Assembly (NCBI GenBank): GCA_964034945.1
Contig: OZ035962.1
Span: 49,035,931 to 49,099,930 of the forward strand
DNA: 64,000 nucleotides
Origin: Chrysopilus asiliformis
Taxonomy: Eukaryota > Arthropoda > Insecta > Diptera > Rhagionidae
Direction: 5' to 3'
Every line of letters starts with the position of its first letter. The stretch's first letter is position 1. The notes beneath the pieces were generated by a model. It worked only from the letters and a program-made list of their open reading frames with translations, did no database searches and was not told where the DNA came from. The translations under genes and the position numbers were made by a program. Positions 52,097-62,645 of this stretch are shown here, one piece after another.

Positions 52097-54088
52097 CAGA
52101 GATGAAAATATTTCTCAATTTTTATAAAGACTCACTTCTGATGAGGAATATTTATATCGACCAGAATAACACTCACTTCTGATGAGGAATATTTATGTCG
52201 AGCAAAATAAAACTCAGTCCTGATGAGGAATATTTTTGCCGAGCAGAATAAAACTCTTTTTTAAAGAGATTTAAAATGTTGTGAAAAACTTATACTCAAT
52301 GAGTTTTTGAAAAACTCCTTGAGTTGAAAAACTCTATTCGAAGAGGAATATTTATATCGAGCAAAATAAAACTCATTTATGTGTCGTCAAAAACTTATAC
52401 ACGATGTTTCTCGCTTTGTTTGATACGTGGTCTTTTTAATATTATGTTGCTTTTATGGGGTGGTGATGGGTGGATGATGGGTGGATGATGGGTGGATGAT
52501 GGGTGGATGATAGGTGGGTTAGTAGGGGGTCGGGTGAGGGGGAGGGGGGGTGAGGGGGAGGGGGGGTGAGGGGGAGGGGGGGTGGAGGGGGAGGGGGGGA
52601 GGGGGGGATTTTTTTTCCAAAATTTTTTTTTTTTGGAAAATAGTACGGAGCAAAATAAAATTAGGGAGGAAATTTCTGAACAGCACATGACTTTCTTATA
52701 CAAAAAATTTTTTTTTTCAGGAAAATACCCTAGAGCAAAATAAAATTAGCGAGGAAATGTCTGAACAGCACACGACTTTCTTATACAAAAAAAATTTTTT
52801 TTAGGAAAATACCCTAGAGCGAAATAAAATTACCGAGGAAATGTCTGAACAGCACATGACTTTCTTATACAAAAAAATTTTTTTTTCAGGAAAATACCCT
52901 AGAGCAAAATAAAATTAGCGAGGAAATGTCTGAACAGCACACGACTTTCTTATACAAAAAAAATTTTTTTTAGGAAAATACCCTAGAGCAAAATAAAATT
53001 AGCGAGGAAATGTTTGAACAGCACATGACTTTCTTATACAAAAAAATTTTTTTTTTATTTGTATGAATGGGACATAGATGACATAGTAAAACATTAATAC
53101 CGCACTGAAATCAGGGTTTGAATTGGTTTGTTTGATAGCGAAAACACAATGACGCGTCAAGGCGGGCGTAAGCTTTTACATTTCGATGCTTCAAAAGTAA
53201 AACCAGTGGCTTACTATGGGACGATTTAAAATGGCGCTTCGCTTTGACGCTCCGTTTCCCCAACTCATTGCACGACATCACGTCCAATATATGTTTCAGT
53301 GTATCACCAACATAGGTAAATTTATTTTATTTTTCAGTTAGTTCATCAATGCCCCATTCTATATCCAAATCAACATACAAAATAAAAAACCCGTGTCTTT
53401 AAAATAGTGTATTTTTATATTTAAGAATCGCTTTTTTGTTGTATAAGAAAGTCATGTGCTGTTCAGAAATTTCCTCGAGAATTTTATTTTGCTCTAGGGT
53501 ATTTTCCTAAAAAAAAAATTTTTTTTTGTATAAGAAAGTCATGTGCTGTTCAGAAATTTCCTCGATAATTTTATTTTGCTCCGTACTATTTTCCAAAAAA
53601 AAAATTTTTTTGGAAAAAAAATCCCCCCCTCCCCCTCTTCCTCCCCCTTCCCCACCCCCACCCCCCACACCCCACCCCCTACTAACCCACCCATCACCCA
53701 CCCATCATCCACCCTTTACAATAAATAATAATTTGTTATCATGCATTGAAAATTATTTGAAATCGTACACTAACCACACCATACAAAATCGACCAAATGA
53801 GTTTTTCGTCAGCTCAGCGAAATAAAACTCATTGGAACTGATATTTATTTTCAAGAAATATTTATCTCTCATTAGAACTGATATTTATTTTCAGGAAATA
53901 TTTATCTCTCATTAGAACTGATATTTATTTACAGAAAATATTTATCTCTCTTCTTGAGTTTTTCGTCGCACAAATAAAACTCATCTCCTTCAGAGATATT
54001 TTTTCGCACAATGAAAAAGTTATTAGTCGTGAGTGAGACTTGAAATGAGAGATAAAGAGAGATAAAATAACTCTTATTTTCATCTCTG
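52097..54088. mobile_element. hAT-like foldback element with G/C-rich arms
   Basis: Ends CAGAGATGAAAATA / TATTTTCATCTCTG with an 8-bp duplication ATAAAAAT (52089-52096, 54089-54096). CAGAG ends and the 8-bp duplication fit hAT (hobo-like). Each arm has AT-rich sub-repeats (GAGGAATATTTATATCGAGC.. left, GATATTTATTTTCAGGAAATA right), then a G-rich (left, 52455-52610) or C-rich (right, 53620-53715) stretch, then ~80-bp 'CTGAACAGCACATGACTTTC' units. The centre 53060-53430 is unique. The Pro- or Gly-rich frames here are not genes. Confidence 0.9.
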
Positions 54089-55128
54089 ATAAAAATGAAT
54101 CGTGGTCCGTTTGACTATCCATAACTCGGCTGAATATAATCCGATTTGCATGGGGTTTTTTTTGTTGGATTCGTATTGCAACATATAAAAACACAACGGA
54201 GCAGCCGAAAATTGGAAATTTCTACCGGAAAAGTTGGAAAATCTTGGAAAACCGAAATTGCATACTTTCAGGGGAGCGGTTTTCTGGTTTGCACTTTCAG
54301 TAATTCCAAATCAAAAATCTCGAATGTTTTTTCGTTTTGTTGGAAAAGTCGAGAAAAATTTTGGGGAAAAACGGGAATATCGGAAAAATTGAAATTTGCA
54401 TTTTGTATGGGATTTTGGTATGGAAAGAGAAAATATTGTATTTGGAATTGAAAAACGGAAAATTTTGTACCTCACAATAATTTTATCGCCAACAGATCCC
54501 GTTACGCTCTCAGACTCGCGTTTGACAACTGAGAAATATATTTGCTCTTTCCTCATTGATGATCGATGCGAAGCGGTTGTTTATCGATATAGTGCGCAAA
54601 TTATTGCTGTTTTTCCCACTTTTAAATCGTCGAAAGTATTTTATTTTGTGTACAACGAAGTGAATCAAGGAATTTACTCAGTGACCACGTGAACGTAAAT
54701 GGATTGGTGTTGAATTTTGTGATTTTTTCCAGAACATAGTAATTTCCAAAAGTGAGGTTAGCGGCACATCGAATCTGGACTTGCATCAACACAAATTTCC
54801 TTTATTCATCCACTGCTTTTGTGCAATTTGATAATTTAAATTATTCATTTTATAGAGAACGAATTTAAATAATGTATTTTGTCACCGACCAATTCGTTTA
54901 TTTAAAAAAATCTATTTGTATGGGAGAGGGAGGTAGGAGTGGTCCAACTGGATAGATAAGTTGTATAAAATCATATTCTAAACACATTTCGTCGTTATAA
55001 ACTTTTCGATACGATGCACCGTTTTCGAGAAAATAAGGAAAAAGTATTCAATGGGTATCGGGGAGGGGAAAGAGGTGGTCTAACTGAATTTTGATGTATA
55101 GATAAGTTATGTAAAATCATATTCAAAA

Positions 55129-55651
55129 CATAACAAAAGCTATAATTGCCAATCTGGCAATTATTGAAAACCCGTATGGTGATTTAAGTGAATGGCGAAC
55201 AGTTTTATCAAAATTCCTCTTTGAAGTAAAACTTTTCAATAAGATTTTTTAAAATTTATTCCAATCGGATTTTGATGTATGGGAGTTTTATGTAGAATCA
55301 TATTCTAAAAAACTTTTGTTCTTAGACTTTTTTGATAAGATGCACCGTTTTTGAGATATTCGCAAAAATCGGTTTCGTTCGTATGGAGGGTACCCCCCAT
55401 TTTTGCCCATTAACGAACTTTGCCTCACATTTTACGAAAAACGGACCTGTGCAAAATTTCAAGTCTGTAGCTCAATCGGTGCGCCCGCAATCCGCGCCAC
55501 AGACAGACGGACAGACAGACGGACGGACATGCAAAATTCAATTTTTCTAAACACACTGGTGTAATTCATTTTTGTGTGTGATGACGGGATCTTGGCGTTA
55601 CAAACGATAAGGCAAAGTTAATATACCCTTTGGTTTCACCATATGGGTATA
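55129..55651 (-). mobile_element. GTCY element in the Helitron
   Basis: Subfamily B left half. The right half shares 'AAGTCTGTAGCTC' with 14656-15251. Short microsatellite. GGTACC palindrome reduced. Confidence 0.88.
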
Positions 55652-56710
55652 AAAAACATTTTAGCTTTATAAATTTGTCAATGCGATTCACCGTTTTCGA
55701 GAAAATTGCGAAAAAAGTTTCATTTATATGGAGAAGGGAATGGTCCGATTTTGCCAGTTCAAGAACTTAGCATTGCCATTTACGAGAAACGCAACTGAAA
55801 ATATTTCAAATCTCTAGATCAATCCTTCCGAAAGTTATGATATTCACGGATATATGGACAGACGACAGACGGGCAGACAGACGGTCGGACATGCTAAAAT
55901 TAAAATCTTTTGTCATTCCAAACACCCTGGTGTAGTTCATTTTTGTGTCCAGCGATTGGTTTGGTTTGATACACATATAGTGTGGAGGTCCCCAATCTGG
56001 AATGCAGCAACACACTTATTGGGGTGCGGAAACGTTTTTTTTTTGATTTGTGAGATAGAGTTATAAATTTTTTTGATTTGTGAGATGGAGTAACGTATAA
56101 ACTCAAGAACTACTGCACCAACATAGACTATGTATCATGACCACGATTTATAGTTAGGTGTGGTCGCGGTATCGGCTCCCCTTTCACCCCCTCGCCTGTT
56201 ATCTTCTGAACCACTGAAGGGATTTGAATACGGTTTTCAGTGTTGGGCAGGTCAATCATAAAAGAAATTTTCATCCACTCAAACTACTCCGCTCTACATG
56301 GTGCGAGCCCCCTCTCCTGCTATCTACTAAACTACAGCACGGATTTTTATACAATTTTTAGTGTTGGATAGGTTATCTGTCAGGGTAAATTTTCGACCAA
56401 TCCCCTCCTCAGCTATCTCTGAAACTATTTTATGGTTGTTCAACATATGTTACAACATAAATGCAAAAATCTTAAGTGTCTGGCAATAAGGGAATTCGCT
56501 CTATTCCCTTTCTCCCAAGCAGATGGAAAAAATATTTGCAATTTTCTTGAAAACAGTGCGTCAAACCAAAAAAAATATGAACAGAAAATTGTTTGAAATA
56601 TAATTACTGCATAATTTTTCTATACATCAAAATACTTTTGAAAAAAAAAGGATTTTTTCATATTCAAAAATTTATTACTACCCGGGCAACGCCGGGTTCT
56701 TTCAAGCTAG

Positions 56711-56983
56711 TTTAGTAATAAATTTAGACAGGCAAAAAGAAAAAAGAACTAACAAAGTAAACAAAAATAGGGAAAACTACACGGAAAATAGAAGAGTTAT
56801 ACCCATTAAAAATTATAAAAGAAATTACTATAAAAACGAACCCAGATATAGACTTAAAGAAGCAAATAGAGAACACCCAATTAACATAAAACGACCTCGT
56901 TTATTTGCAGACGATAACATTAGTACTTCTGACACTGTTAACACTGACAGCACCACGACCAATAACAGCCAGACTAACAATTA
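56711..56983 (+). pseudogene. pol: EV-A integrase C-terminus
   Basis: Lys/Arg/Asn-rich frame (RQAKRKKRTNKVNKNREN..) ending in TNNSQTNN and a stop at about 56983. It continues the integrase frame from 52079. The env frame overlaps its end, starting at 56905. Confidence 0.7.
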
Positions 56984-57540
56984 ACGCACTAGTGACGGAG
57001 AACGGATACGCCATTATTAACATGGGACAGACAGAAATAGTTGACGACGTTAAAACTATATTACATATTATTAATATAAGCGAAATTAAAGAAACGATTA
57101 GGTTATTCGAAGAAAATTCTAAGAGACTAAGAATAAACAATGATCCCGTAATATCTAAAGAAATCGAAACACTTTACGCAAAAGTAGTAGCTATAGAGAC
57201 AAATAAACAATGAAAACAAAAGAGAGGACTTATCAATTTAGTAGGACATGTACAAAAATTTCTTTTTGGCACAATGGACGAAAATGACAGAAAAGAAATA
57301 TACGACCAATTAGCAGCGACAGAACAAAATACTAGAAACACAGTAGATAACATTAATAGGCAAATTGAAATAAACTCTCACTTGAACGAAAGTATCCACT
57401 ATTTAAAAGCAACTATCGAATCAGATAGGAATCAAATACAGAAAGTTTACGAAGACGTTACAGCCAACGAAAGACGAATAATATTACAACAAATAAAATT
57501 AGAACAAACCATGAAATTAAGGATTTTAGAGGAAAAAAAA
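56905..57540 (+). pseudogene. env: EV-A env, N-terminal part
   Basis: Frame 56905-57213 begins with a signal-peptide-like hydrophobic stretch (MQTITLVLLTLLTLTA) and overlaps the pol end, as in errantiviruses. A stop/frameshift near 57213-57274 separates it from the frame 57274-57540, which is rich in helix-forming, charged residues (IEINSHLNESIHYLKATIESDRNQI). The canonical furin-type site was not seen. A hairpin/tandem element interrupts env at 57548. The intact family protein mediates entry; this copy is broken in several places. Confidence 0.65.
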
Positions 57541-57547
57541 AATAAAA

Positions 57548-58599
57548 AAAAGCTTTTATGCACTAAAAAGAAAAAAATAATTTTCTGGACGCTGTGTATC
57601 ACAAATATAAAAGCTTTTAAAAAGCGAGATAAATGTTTATTTTATTGTTTTATGCTTTATCTCGCCTTTTAAAAGCTTTTATATTTGTGATACACAGCGT
57701 CCAGAAAATTATTTTTTTTCTTTTTAGTGCATTTTTTTAAATAAAAGCTTTTTTAAAAAATTTTTTTTTTTTTATTTTGTTCTTTTTAGTCTTCGAATAT
57801 ATATCCTTACATTTGAGATGTCCTTACAGGCTTTTTAAATTGAGAATCGTATTCAGCGAACCCCAAAACCCGCAGAATATATTTTTTCCCGGGACAATTG
57901 AGAAAAAGGATAATCACGTTATCCTTATAGGACCTTCCGTTGTCCTTACAGACTTTTTAACTTGTGAATCGTATTCAGCGACCCCAAAAATCCCAGAATA
58001 GATTTTTTTCCGGGAAATTTGGAGAAAAGGATAATCACGTTATCCTCACAGGACCTTCCCTTATCCTTATAGACTTTTTAACATCAGCATCGGATTCAGC
58101 GATCCTAAAAACCCCCAGGTGAGATTTTTTTCCGGAAAATTTGAGGAAAAGGATAATCATATTATCCTTACAGGACCTTCCGTTATCCTTACAGACTTTT
58201 TAATGACAGATTCGGATTCAGCGACCCCAAAAACCCCCAGAATAGATTTTTTTCCGGAAAATTTGGAGAAAAGGATAATCACGTTATCCTTACAGGACTT
58301 TCCGTTATCCTTACAGACTTTTTGATGACAGATTCGGATTCAGCGACCCCAAAAACCCCAGAATAAATTTTTTTCCGGAAAATTTGGAGAAAAGGATAAT
58401 CACGTTATCCTTGCAGGACCTTCTCTTATCCTTACAAGGACAAAGTAGAGAAAATATTGTATTGTCATCGGACTTATATAAGTGTACAAAATTTCAAGTG
58501 AATCGGATGAGTGGAAGTGGGTCAAAATTTGATTGCAAAATTTGACCCCGACAAACAAACAAACAGACAGACAAGATAGCGAGCTAAATAAAAGCTTTT
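57548..58599 (+). mobile_element. E1 hairpin/tandem element, copy 3, in env
   Basis: Hairpin 57548-57752, five diverged ~122-bp units to ~58440, tail with ACTTATATAAGT and CAGACAGACA, terminal AAAAGCTTTT. It fixes the ends of the family because host env sequence lies on both sides. Confidence 0.85.
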
Positions 58600-59599
58600 A
58601 AAAATCAACCAAATTATTGAAAACATCGTATTAATAAAACATGGATTAGTTAACCCGAGTCTATTAACAGCAAAAGAAATTAACATGACAAAATTAGATT
58701 TTTATAAATTAAAAAACATTAAAGTTGGAATCTTAAAATACAAAGAAGACACAATAGTAATCGCATTAAAAATACCAAACACTTATCAGATAGTAGATGT
58801 AAAATTAATTACACCAATACCGACAAAAGAAAATATGGAAGTAATAATGGAAGACAACTATGTTATTGAAACTAATAACAATAAATATAAGTATAGTAAC
58901 GAAGTACAATATTTTAAAGAATTAAAGCCATATCAAAATTGTATAACTCGAAATAATTGCGAATTAAAAGAAAACAAATTAACTGAAGTCAAAATGATAG
59001 ACGATAGTACAATAATTTGTAAAAATATGAGAAATGAAAGAATTATCAATAAATGCGATGATCGAGAAATAATGTTAAATGGTAACTTCCTAATAGTAAT
59101 AAATAATTGTACAATTGAAATATTAAATGAAACTTTTAGTAATAATAATGTAAGATTTAAGGAAAGATTTTTATATTATGAAAATGTTAAATTGAATTTC
59201 ACGAAACTTCCTAATTTTAAGGAAATATCACTGAACAATTTTGAAAATCTAAACCATATCAATTTGCTAAAAATTCATAGAAATATTAATTATATCATAA
59301 GCTCCACTGTCATCTTGATTTTAATCGTCATCGTGATAATTATTATGAAGCTAAAAAAAAGAAATAACAAATTAAAAATTTTCCTAAAAACTCCAAGTCA
59401 AGGCATTTTTAAAAATAATAAAATTCAGGAGAATTTTGGTCTTAACGGGGGAGAGGTTAATATCCGGTCCCGCCCGAAATCGCCACCAATGCAAATTCCA
59501 ATTCAGATCATCCGGCTTTACCGTGAAATGTACCTGAACATTCCTGTCCAAGAACATTTCACACGGGAACAATTAAATGCTTATCTCATAAAAGTCTGA
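58600..59599 (+). pseudogene. env: EV-A env, C-terminal part
   Basis: A 304-codon open frame from 58685 (preceded in frame by more codons). It has several Cys and N-glycosylation-like sites (NNCT, NETF), a transmembrane segment near residues 207-222 (SSTVILILIVIVIIIM) and a basic cytoplasmic tail. The frame runs through the polypurine tract into the 3' LTR and stops at 59599. Env reading into the LTR is known for 17.6/297-group elements. The N-terminal part is separated by the E1 insertion. Confidence 0.78.
59447..59457 (+). promoter_or_regulatory. EV-A polypurine tract
   Basis: GGGGGAGAGG just before the inferred LTR start (TTAATATCCGG). It lies inside the env frame. Confidence 0.65.
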
Positions 59600-59845
59600 A
59601 GGCATCAAATGACAGTCTAGCTTGAAGTAGCATGAGAAAATTCCAAAATTATGATAAATTAAAATTAAAATAAAGTTTAGTTGCTAGACAGATTCGAAAC
59701 CGTTAAGTTCGCCATAAAAACTCCGATTGTAATTTACTCTAAGTGATAGCGTTAAATAAATGTGTTTGTTCAAAATAAAATCGATTGTTTTATTAGTTTC
59801 AGTGGATTTATTTTTTTAAAGATTCTCGGACTCGAAAATCTAAGT
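59457..59845 (+). repeat. EV-A 3' LTR
   Basis: About 389 bp, ending CTCGAAAATCTAAGT, then LINE-2 sequence TATATGCATGC. It includes an AATAAA-like region near 59755-59780. It is longer at its 5' side than the truncated 5' LTR. Confidence 0.8.
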
Positions 59846-60057
59846 TATATGCATGCACCAGCAATGTTGTTTCTGAGTGACCCGTCCGTAAACCAACAAC
59901 TTGCCGTGCATGGTATAAGCTGTTCTGGTTGTTTCCAATCTTGTCTTGTTGGGAACTGAATTTTAAAAGATTTCACAAAGTGAGCTTTGGGAATCTGGTG
60001 ATCAGTGGGCATATCAATTTCAGGCACGGCCTTTGTTAGTTCTGTCCAGATAGACAT
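59846..60057 (-). pseudogene. LINE-2 RNase H start
   Basis: The minus-strand frame ends CWFTDGSLRNNIAGACI: the TDGS block is the first catalytic motif of RNase H. EV-A follows immediately. The rest of the domain resumes at 44402 after a loss of about 100 codons. Confidence 0.75.
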
Positions 60058-60068
60058 GTGAGTATGGT

Positions 60069-60572
60069 TCAGAAGTCTGAAACCCTTTGTTGAGTTACAT
60101 TGAGCCTGAGCGCAGCAAACATAGCTTGCTCTTTAATAAAGATATCTAAAGGAAGCAGGTTGATGCTGACGCAAGCTATACGTTGTAGCTTATTCAACTC
60201 ATCTCTCACAGATGAGAGCTTCGTCCTTTGCCACCAGACTACCGCTGCATAGGCTAGAGTTGGCCTAATGATGGCCGTGTAGATCCAAAAAATAATTTTT
60301 GGCGATAGTCCCCAAGTGCGTGAGAAAGCTCTCTTACATTGTAAAAAAGCAAAGATAGCGTTATTCACTTTTTTGGTAACATGAGTCCTCCAGTTTAGTT
60401 TTTTGTTCAGAGTGACTCCCAGGAATTTAACTTCATTATAGAGTTCTAAGCGATGTCTATTTACAGTAGGCATTACTAAGTCATCAATCTTTCTTTTGTT
60501 GGTGAAGATAATTGATTTGATTTTGTCAGGGTTGATGTTCAGTCCTTTGGCCGTACACCAGTTTGTAATCAA
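60069..60572 (-). pseudogene. LINE-2 reverse transcriptase thumb/connection
   Basis: A 167-codon frame: WCTAKGLNINPDKIKSIIF, KFLGVTLNKKLNWRTHV, GLSPKIIFWIYTAIIRPTLAYAAVVWWQ. The spacing and WW motif match the intact LINE at 28.5-32.1 kb (GLQPKMVKWLYTVVIRPILTYGSLVWW), so both belong to the LOA-like group. Confidence 0.82.
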
Positions 60573-60691
60573 TTGGAGCGCAGTAACTCTCGTTCCATTT
60601 GGAGATAGCCGGATTTAGACCGATAACTCCTATCTTTGTCAGTAAAGCTTTATGCTAAACACGGCAATTGTCTTAGATTCGCTAAAATTAT

Positions 60692-61353
60692 TTACTCCAA
60701 CGCTCGGTCAAGCAAACCAAAACATCCTGTGGAGCGGCGCGCACGAAAGCCATATTGACGATCGTTGATTATGTCATTGCGCTCTAAGAAGTTTGAGAAA
60801 GTGGACTGAACATTAGCTGCTTTCCAAGAAGAGAGATAGATCCTCTTGAAGAAGCTGAGGTAAAATAGAGAGCGAAGAGGTCCAGCTAAGGTGAGAGCAC
60901 ATTTTTTCAAAACATGGAGGGAATACCATCAGGTCCTATGGATTTGTTCACGTCAATCTCCTGCAGAATTTTAACTATTGGTCTTCTGCGGATGGAAATT
61001 GTGGGAGAGACACTTGGGTTGGGGCTGTAATGGAGCTGTAATTGGTTGGATGCCGGGAGACTCGAGTTTTATGCGAATTTCGCGGCTAACAGTTTGCCTT
61101 GCCAACGGGATCGACAACCACTTCATTGTCACAAATTAATGGAGATGTGGAAGATTGTTTTATTGCCGCTTTCACCATTGACCAAAAAGTTTTTTGGATA
61201 TGTTACAAGCGTTTATAAACGTCGAGCGAGTTTCTTCGTTAGGGTTTCCCCTGAATTCAGAAAACGCCGTCTTTTTTGTTTTGATGGCGTCGCGACAGGC
61301 TTTTGTGAATCAGGTGTTGGATTCACACTTTGCGGTAATCGAACTGCACGATA
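60692..61353 (-). pseudogene. LINE-2 reverse transcriptase N-terminal blocks
   Basis: On the minus strand, 60995-60935 encodes QEIDVNKSIGPDGIPS (RT block 0/1) and 60910-60692 encodes SNFLERNDIINDRQYGFRARRSTG (block 2). The catalytic xADD segment that should lie between here and 60572 is absent: only 120 bp remain, so there is an internal deletion. Confidence 0.75.
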
Positions 61354-62645
61354 CGAGGGCAGTCCAATAAGTACTTAGCCTACAAAAAAAACGAAAATTT
61401 TGGAAAAGTGACTATTTATTTCTCAACATAGTCTCCTTTTAGCTCGATACACTTGACCCAGCGATGCTCCAACTTCTTTAACCCGTCTAAAAAATACGTT
61501 TTCTCGAGGTCTGCAAAGTAGGCCTCCGTAGCGGCGATGACCTCCTCATTCGACTCAAATTTCTGCCCGGCGAGTGACTTTTTTAAGTTTGGAAACAAAA
61601 AGAAGTCGCACGGGGCCAAATCTGGAGAATACGGTGGATGGGGCAGCAGTTCGTAGCCCAATTCGACCAATTTGGCCGTGGCGACGGCGGAGGTGTGAGC
61701 CGGTGCGTTGTCATGGTGGAAGAGCACTTTTTTCTTCGCCAAATGGGGCCGTTTTTTTCTGCAATTCGCCGTCGAATCGGCCCAATAATTCGGTATAGTA
61801 GAGCCCTGTGATAGTTTTGCCCTGCTCCAGGTAGTCGATGTAGATCACACCTTGTGAATCCCAGAAAACGGTGGCCATCACCTTTCCGGCAGATAGGACA
61901 GTCTTCGCCTTCTTCGGAGCACGTTCGCCGGGTAAAGTCCACTGTTTCGACTGTTCCTTAGTCTCTGGTGTGTACCAGTGGATCCATGTTTCGTCGACGG
62001 TCACGAAACGACGCAGAAACTCCTTCGGATTGTGCTTAAACAGCGTCAAACACTGCTGTGAAGTGGTTTCACGGTTGCGCTTGTTGTCCAGAGTGAACAA
62101 ACGCGGCACCCATCGCGCCAACAGCTTTCTCATGCCCAAAATTTCATGCAGGATATGACCCACGCGGTCTTTTGAGATGCCTACTGTCTCAGGTATCTCG
62201 CGTACCTTCAATCGGCCGTCTGCCAATACGAGATCGTGGATTTTTGTTGTGTTATCCTCCGTGGTAGCAGTTTTCGTAGCACCTGGGCGTGGCTCATCAA
62301 AAACCGACGTGCGACCACGTTGAAACTCGTTACACCAATTTTTGACGGTCGCCATCGAAGGAGAAGAGTCACCGTACACAGCATCCAAGCGCTCTTTGAT
62401 TTCGCTGTGCGATTTCCCTTCCAGAAACAAGAATCGAATCACCTACCGATATTGCTCTTTTTCCATTTTTCTGAAATCCGCAGACACGCCCGCTTCCATA
62501 CGCGGTCAAAACAAAACTACGAGTTCGATTCGGCTGAAATTTTGACTGTAGCCGTCTATGAGAATGTACTACACGATAGTAAATTTCTCCTGCGATAGTG
62601 GCGCCATCGGGCGGTGAGGCTAAGTACTTATCGGACTACCCTCGT
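61354..62645 (-). mobile_element. DD34D mariner
   Basis: About 1.29 kb, inverted repeats starting CGAGGG(C/T)AGTCC(A/G)ATAAG, flanked by TA on both sides. Inserted in the LINE-2 region between endonuclease and RT. Confidence 0.93.
61416..62468 (-). pseudogene. Mariner (DD34D) transposase, frameshifted
   Basis: Full-length Mos1-type layout: N-terminal helix-turn-helix (EIKERLDAVYGDSSPSMATVKNWCNEFQRG), WVPR-type linker motif (ARWVPRLFT), first Asp VTVDETW, second Asp HHDNAPAH, third Asp YSPDLAPCDFFLF; 34 residues separate the last two. Two defects are visible: a stop at codon 8 just after MEKEQYR, and a one-base slip in an A7 run near 61750 that puts the last ~110 residues in another frame. 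All three catalytic Asp codons remain. A young but inactive copy. Confidence 0.9.

Larger units (their letters stand above)
52080..56710 (+). mobile_element. Non-autonomous Helitron with intact ends
   Basis: 5' end TCTTTATATATAAAAAT after A (52079). 3' end ACCCGGGCAACGCCGGG..CTAG (56707-56710) before T (56711): insertion between A and T without duplication, as known for Helitrons. The host integrase frame is exactly continuous across the element. The inside holds a hobo-like foldback, a GTCY element, a diverged GTCY relative (55652-55960) and no Rep/helicase. 54097-55128 has no recognisable gene. Confidence 0.92.
44403..59845 (+). mobile_element. EV-A: 17.6/297-like errantivirus with nested insertions
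   Basis: Plus-strand order: LTR, tRNA-Ser-type primer-binding site, gag, pol (protease, RT, RNase H, integrase), env, polypurine tract, LTR. About 15.4 kb, of which roughly half is inserted material. The two LTR copies differ at about four sites over 360 bp. Frameshifts, stops and insertions in all genes make it non-functional. It is an endogenous insect retrovirus-type element inserted in LINE-2. Confidence 0.88.

Noticed and set aside
52459..53720. Pro-rich and Gly-rich frames of 60-100 aa
   Set aside because: Translations of G-rich/C-rich tracts in the foldback arms.
54146..54692. 98-101 aa frames inside the Helitron
   Set aside because: No motif, overlapping frames on both strands; no Rep/helicase similarity.
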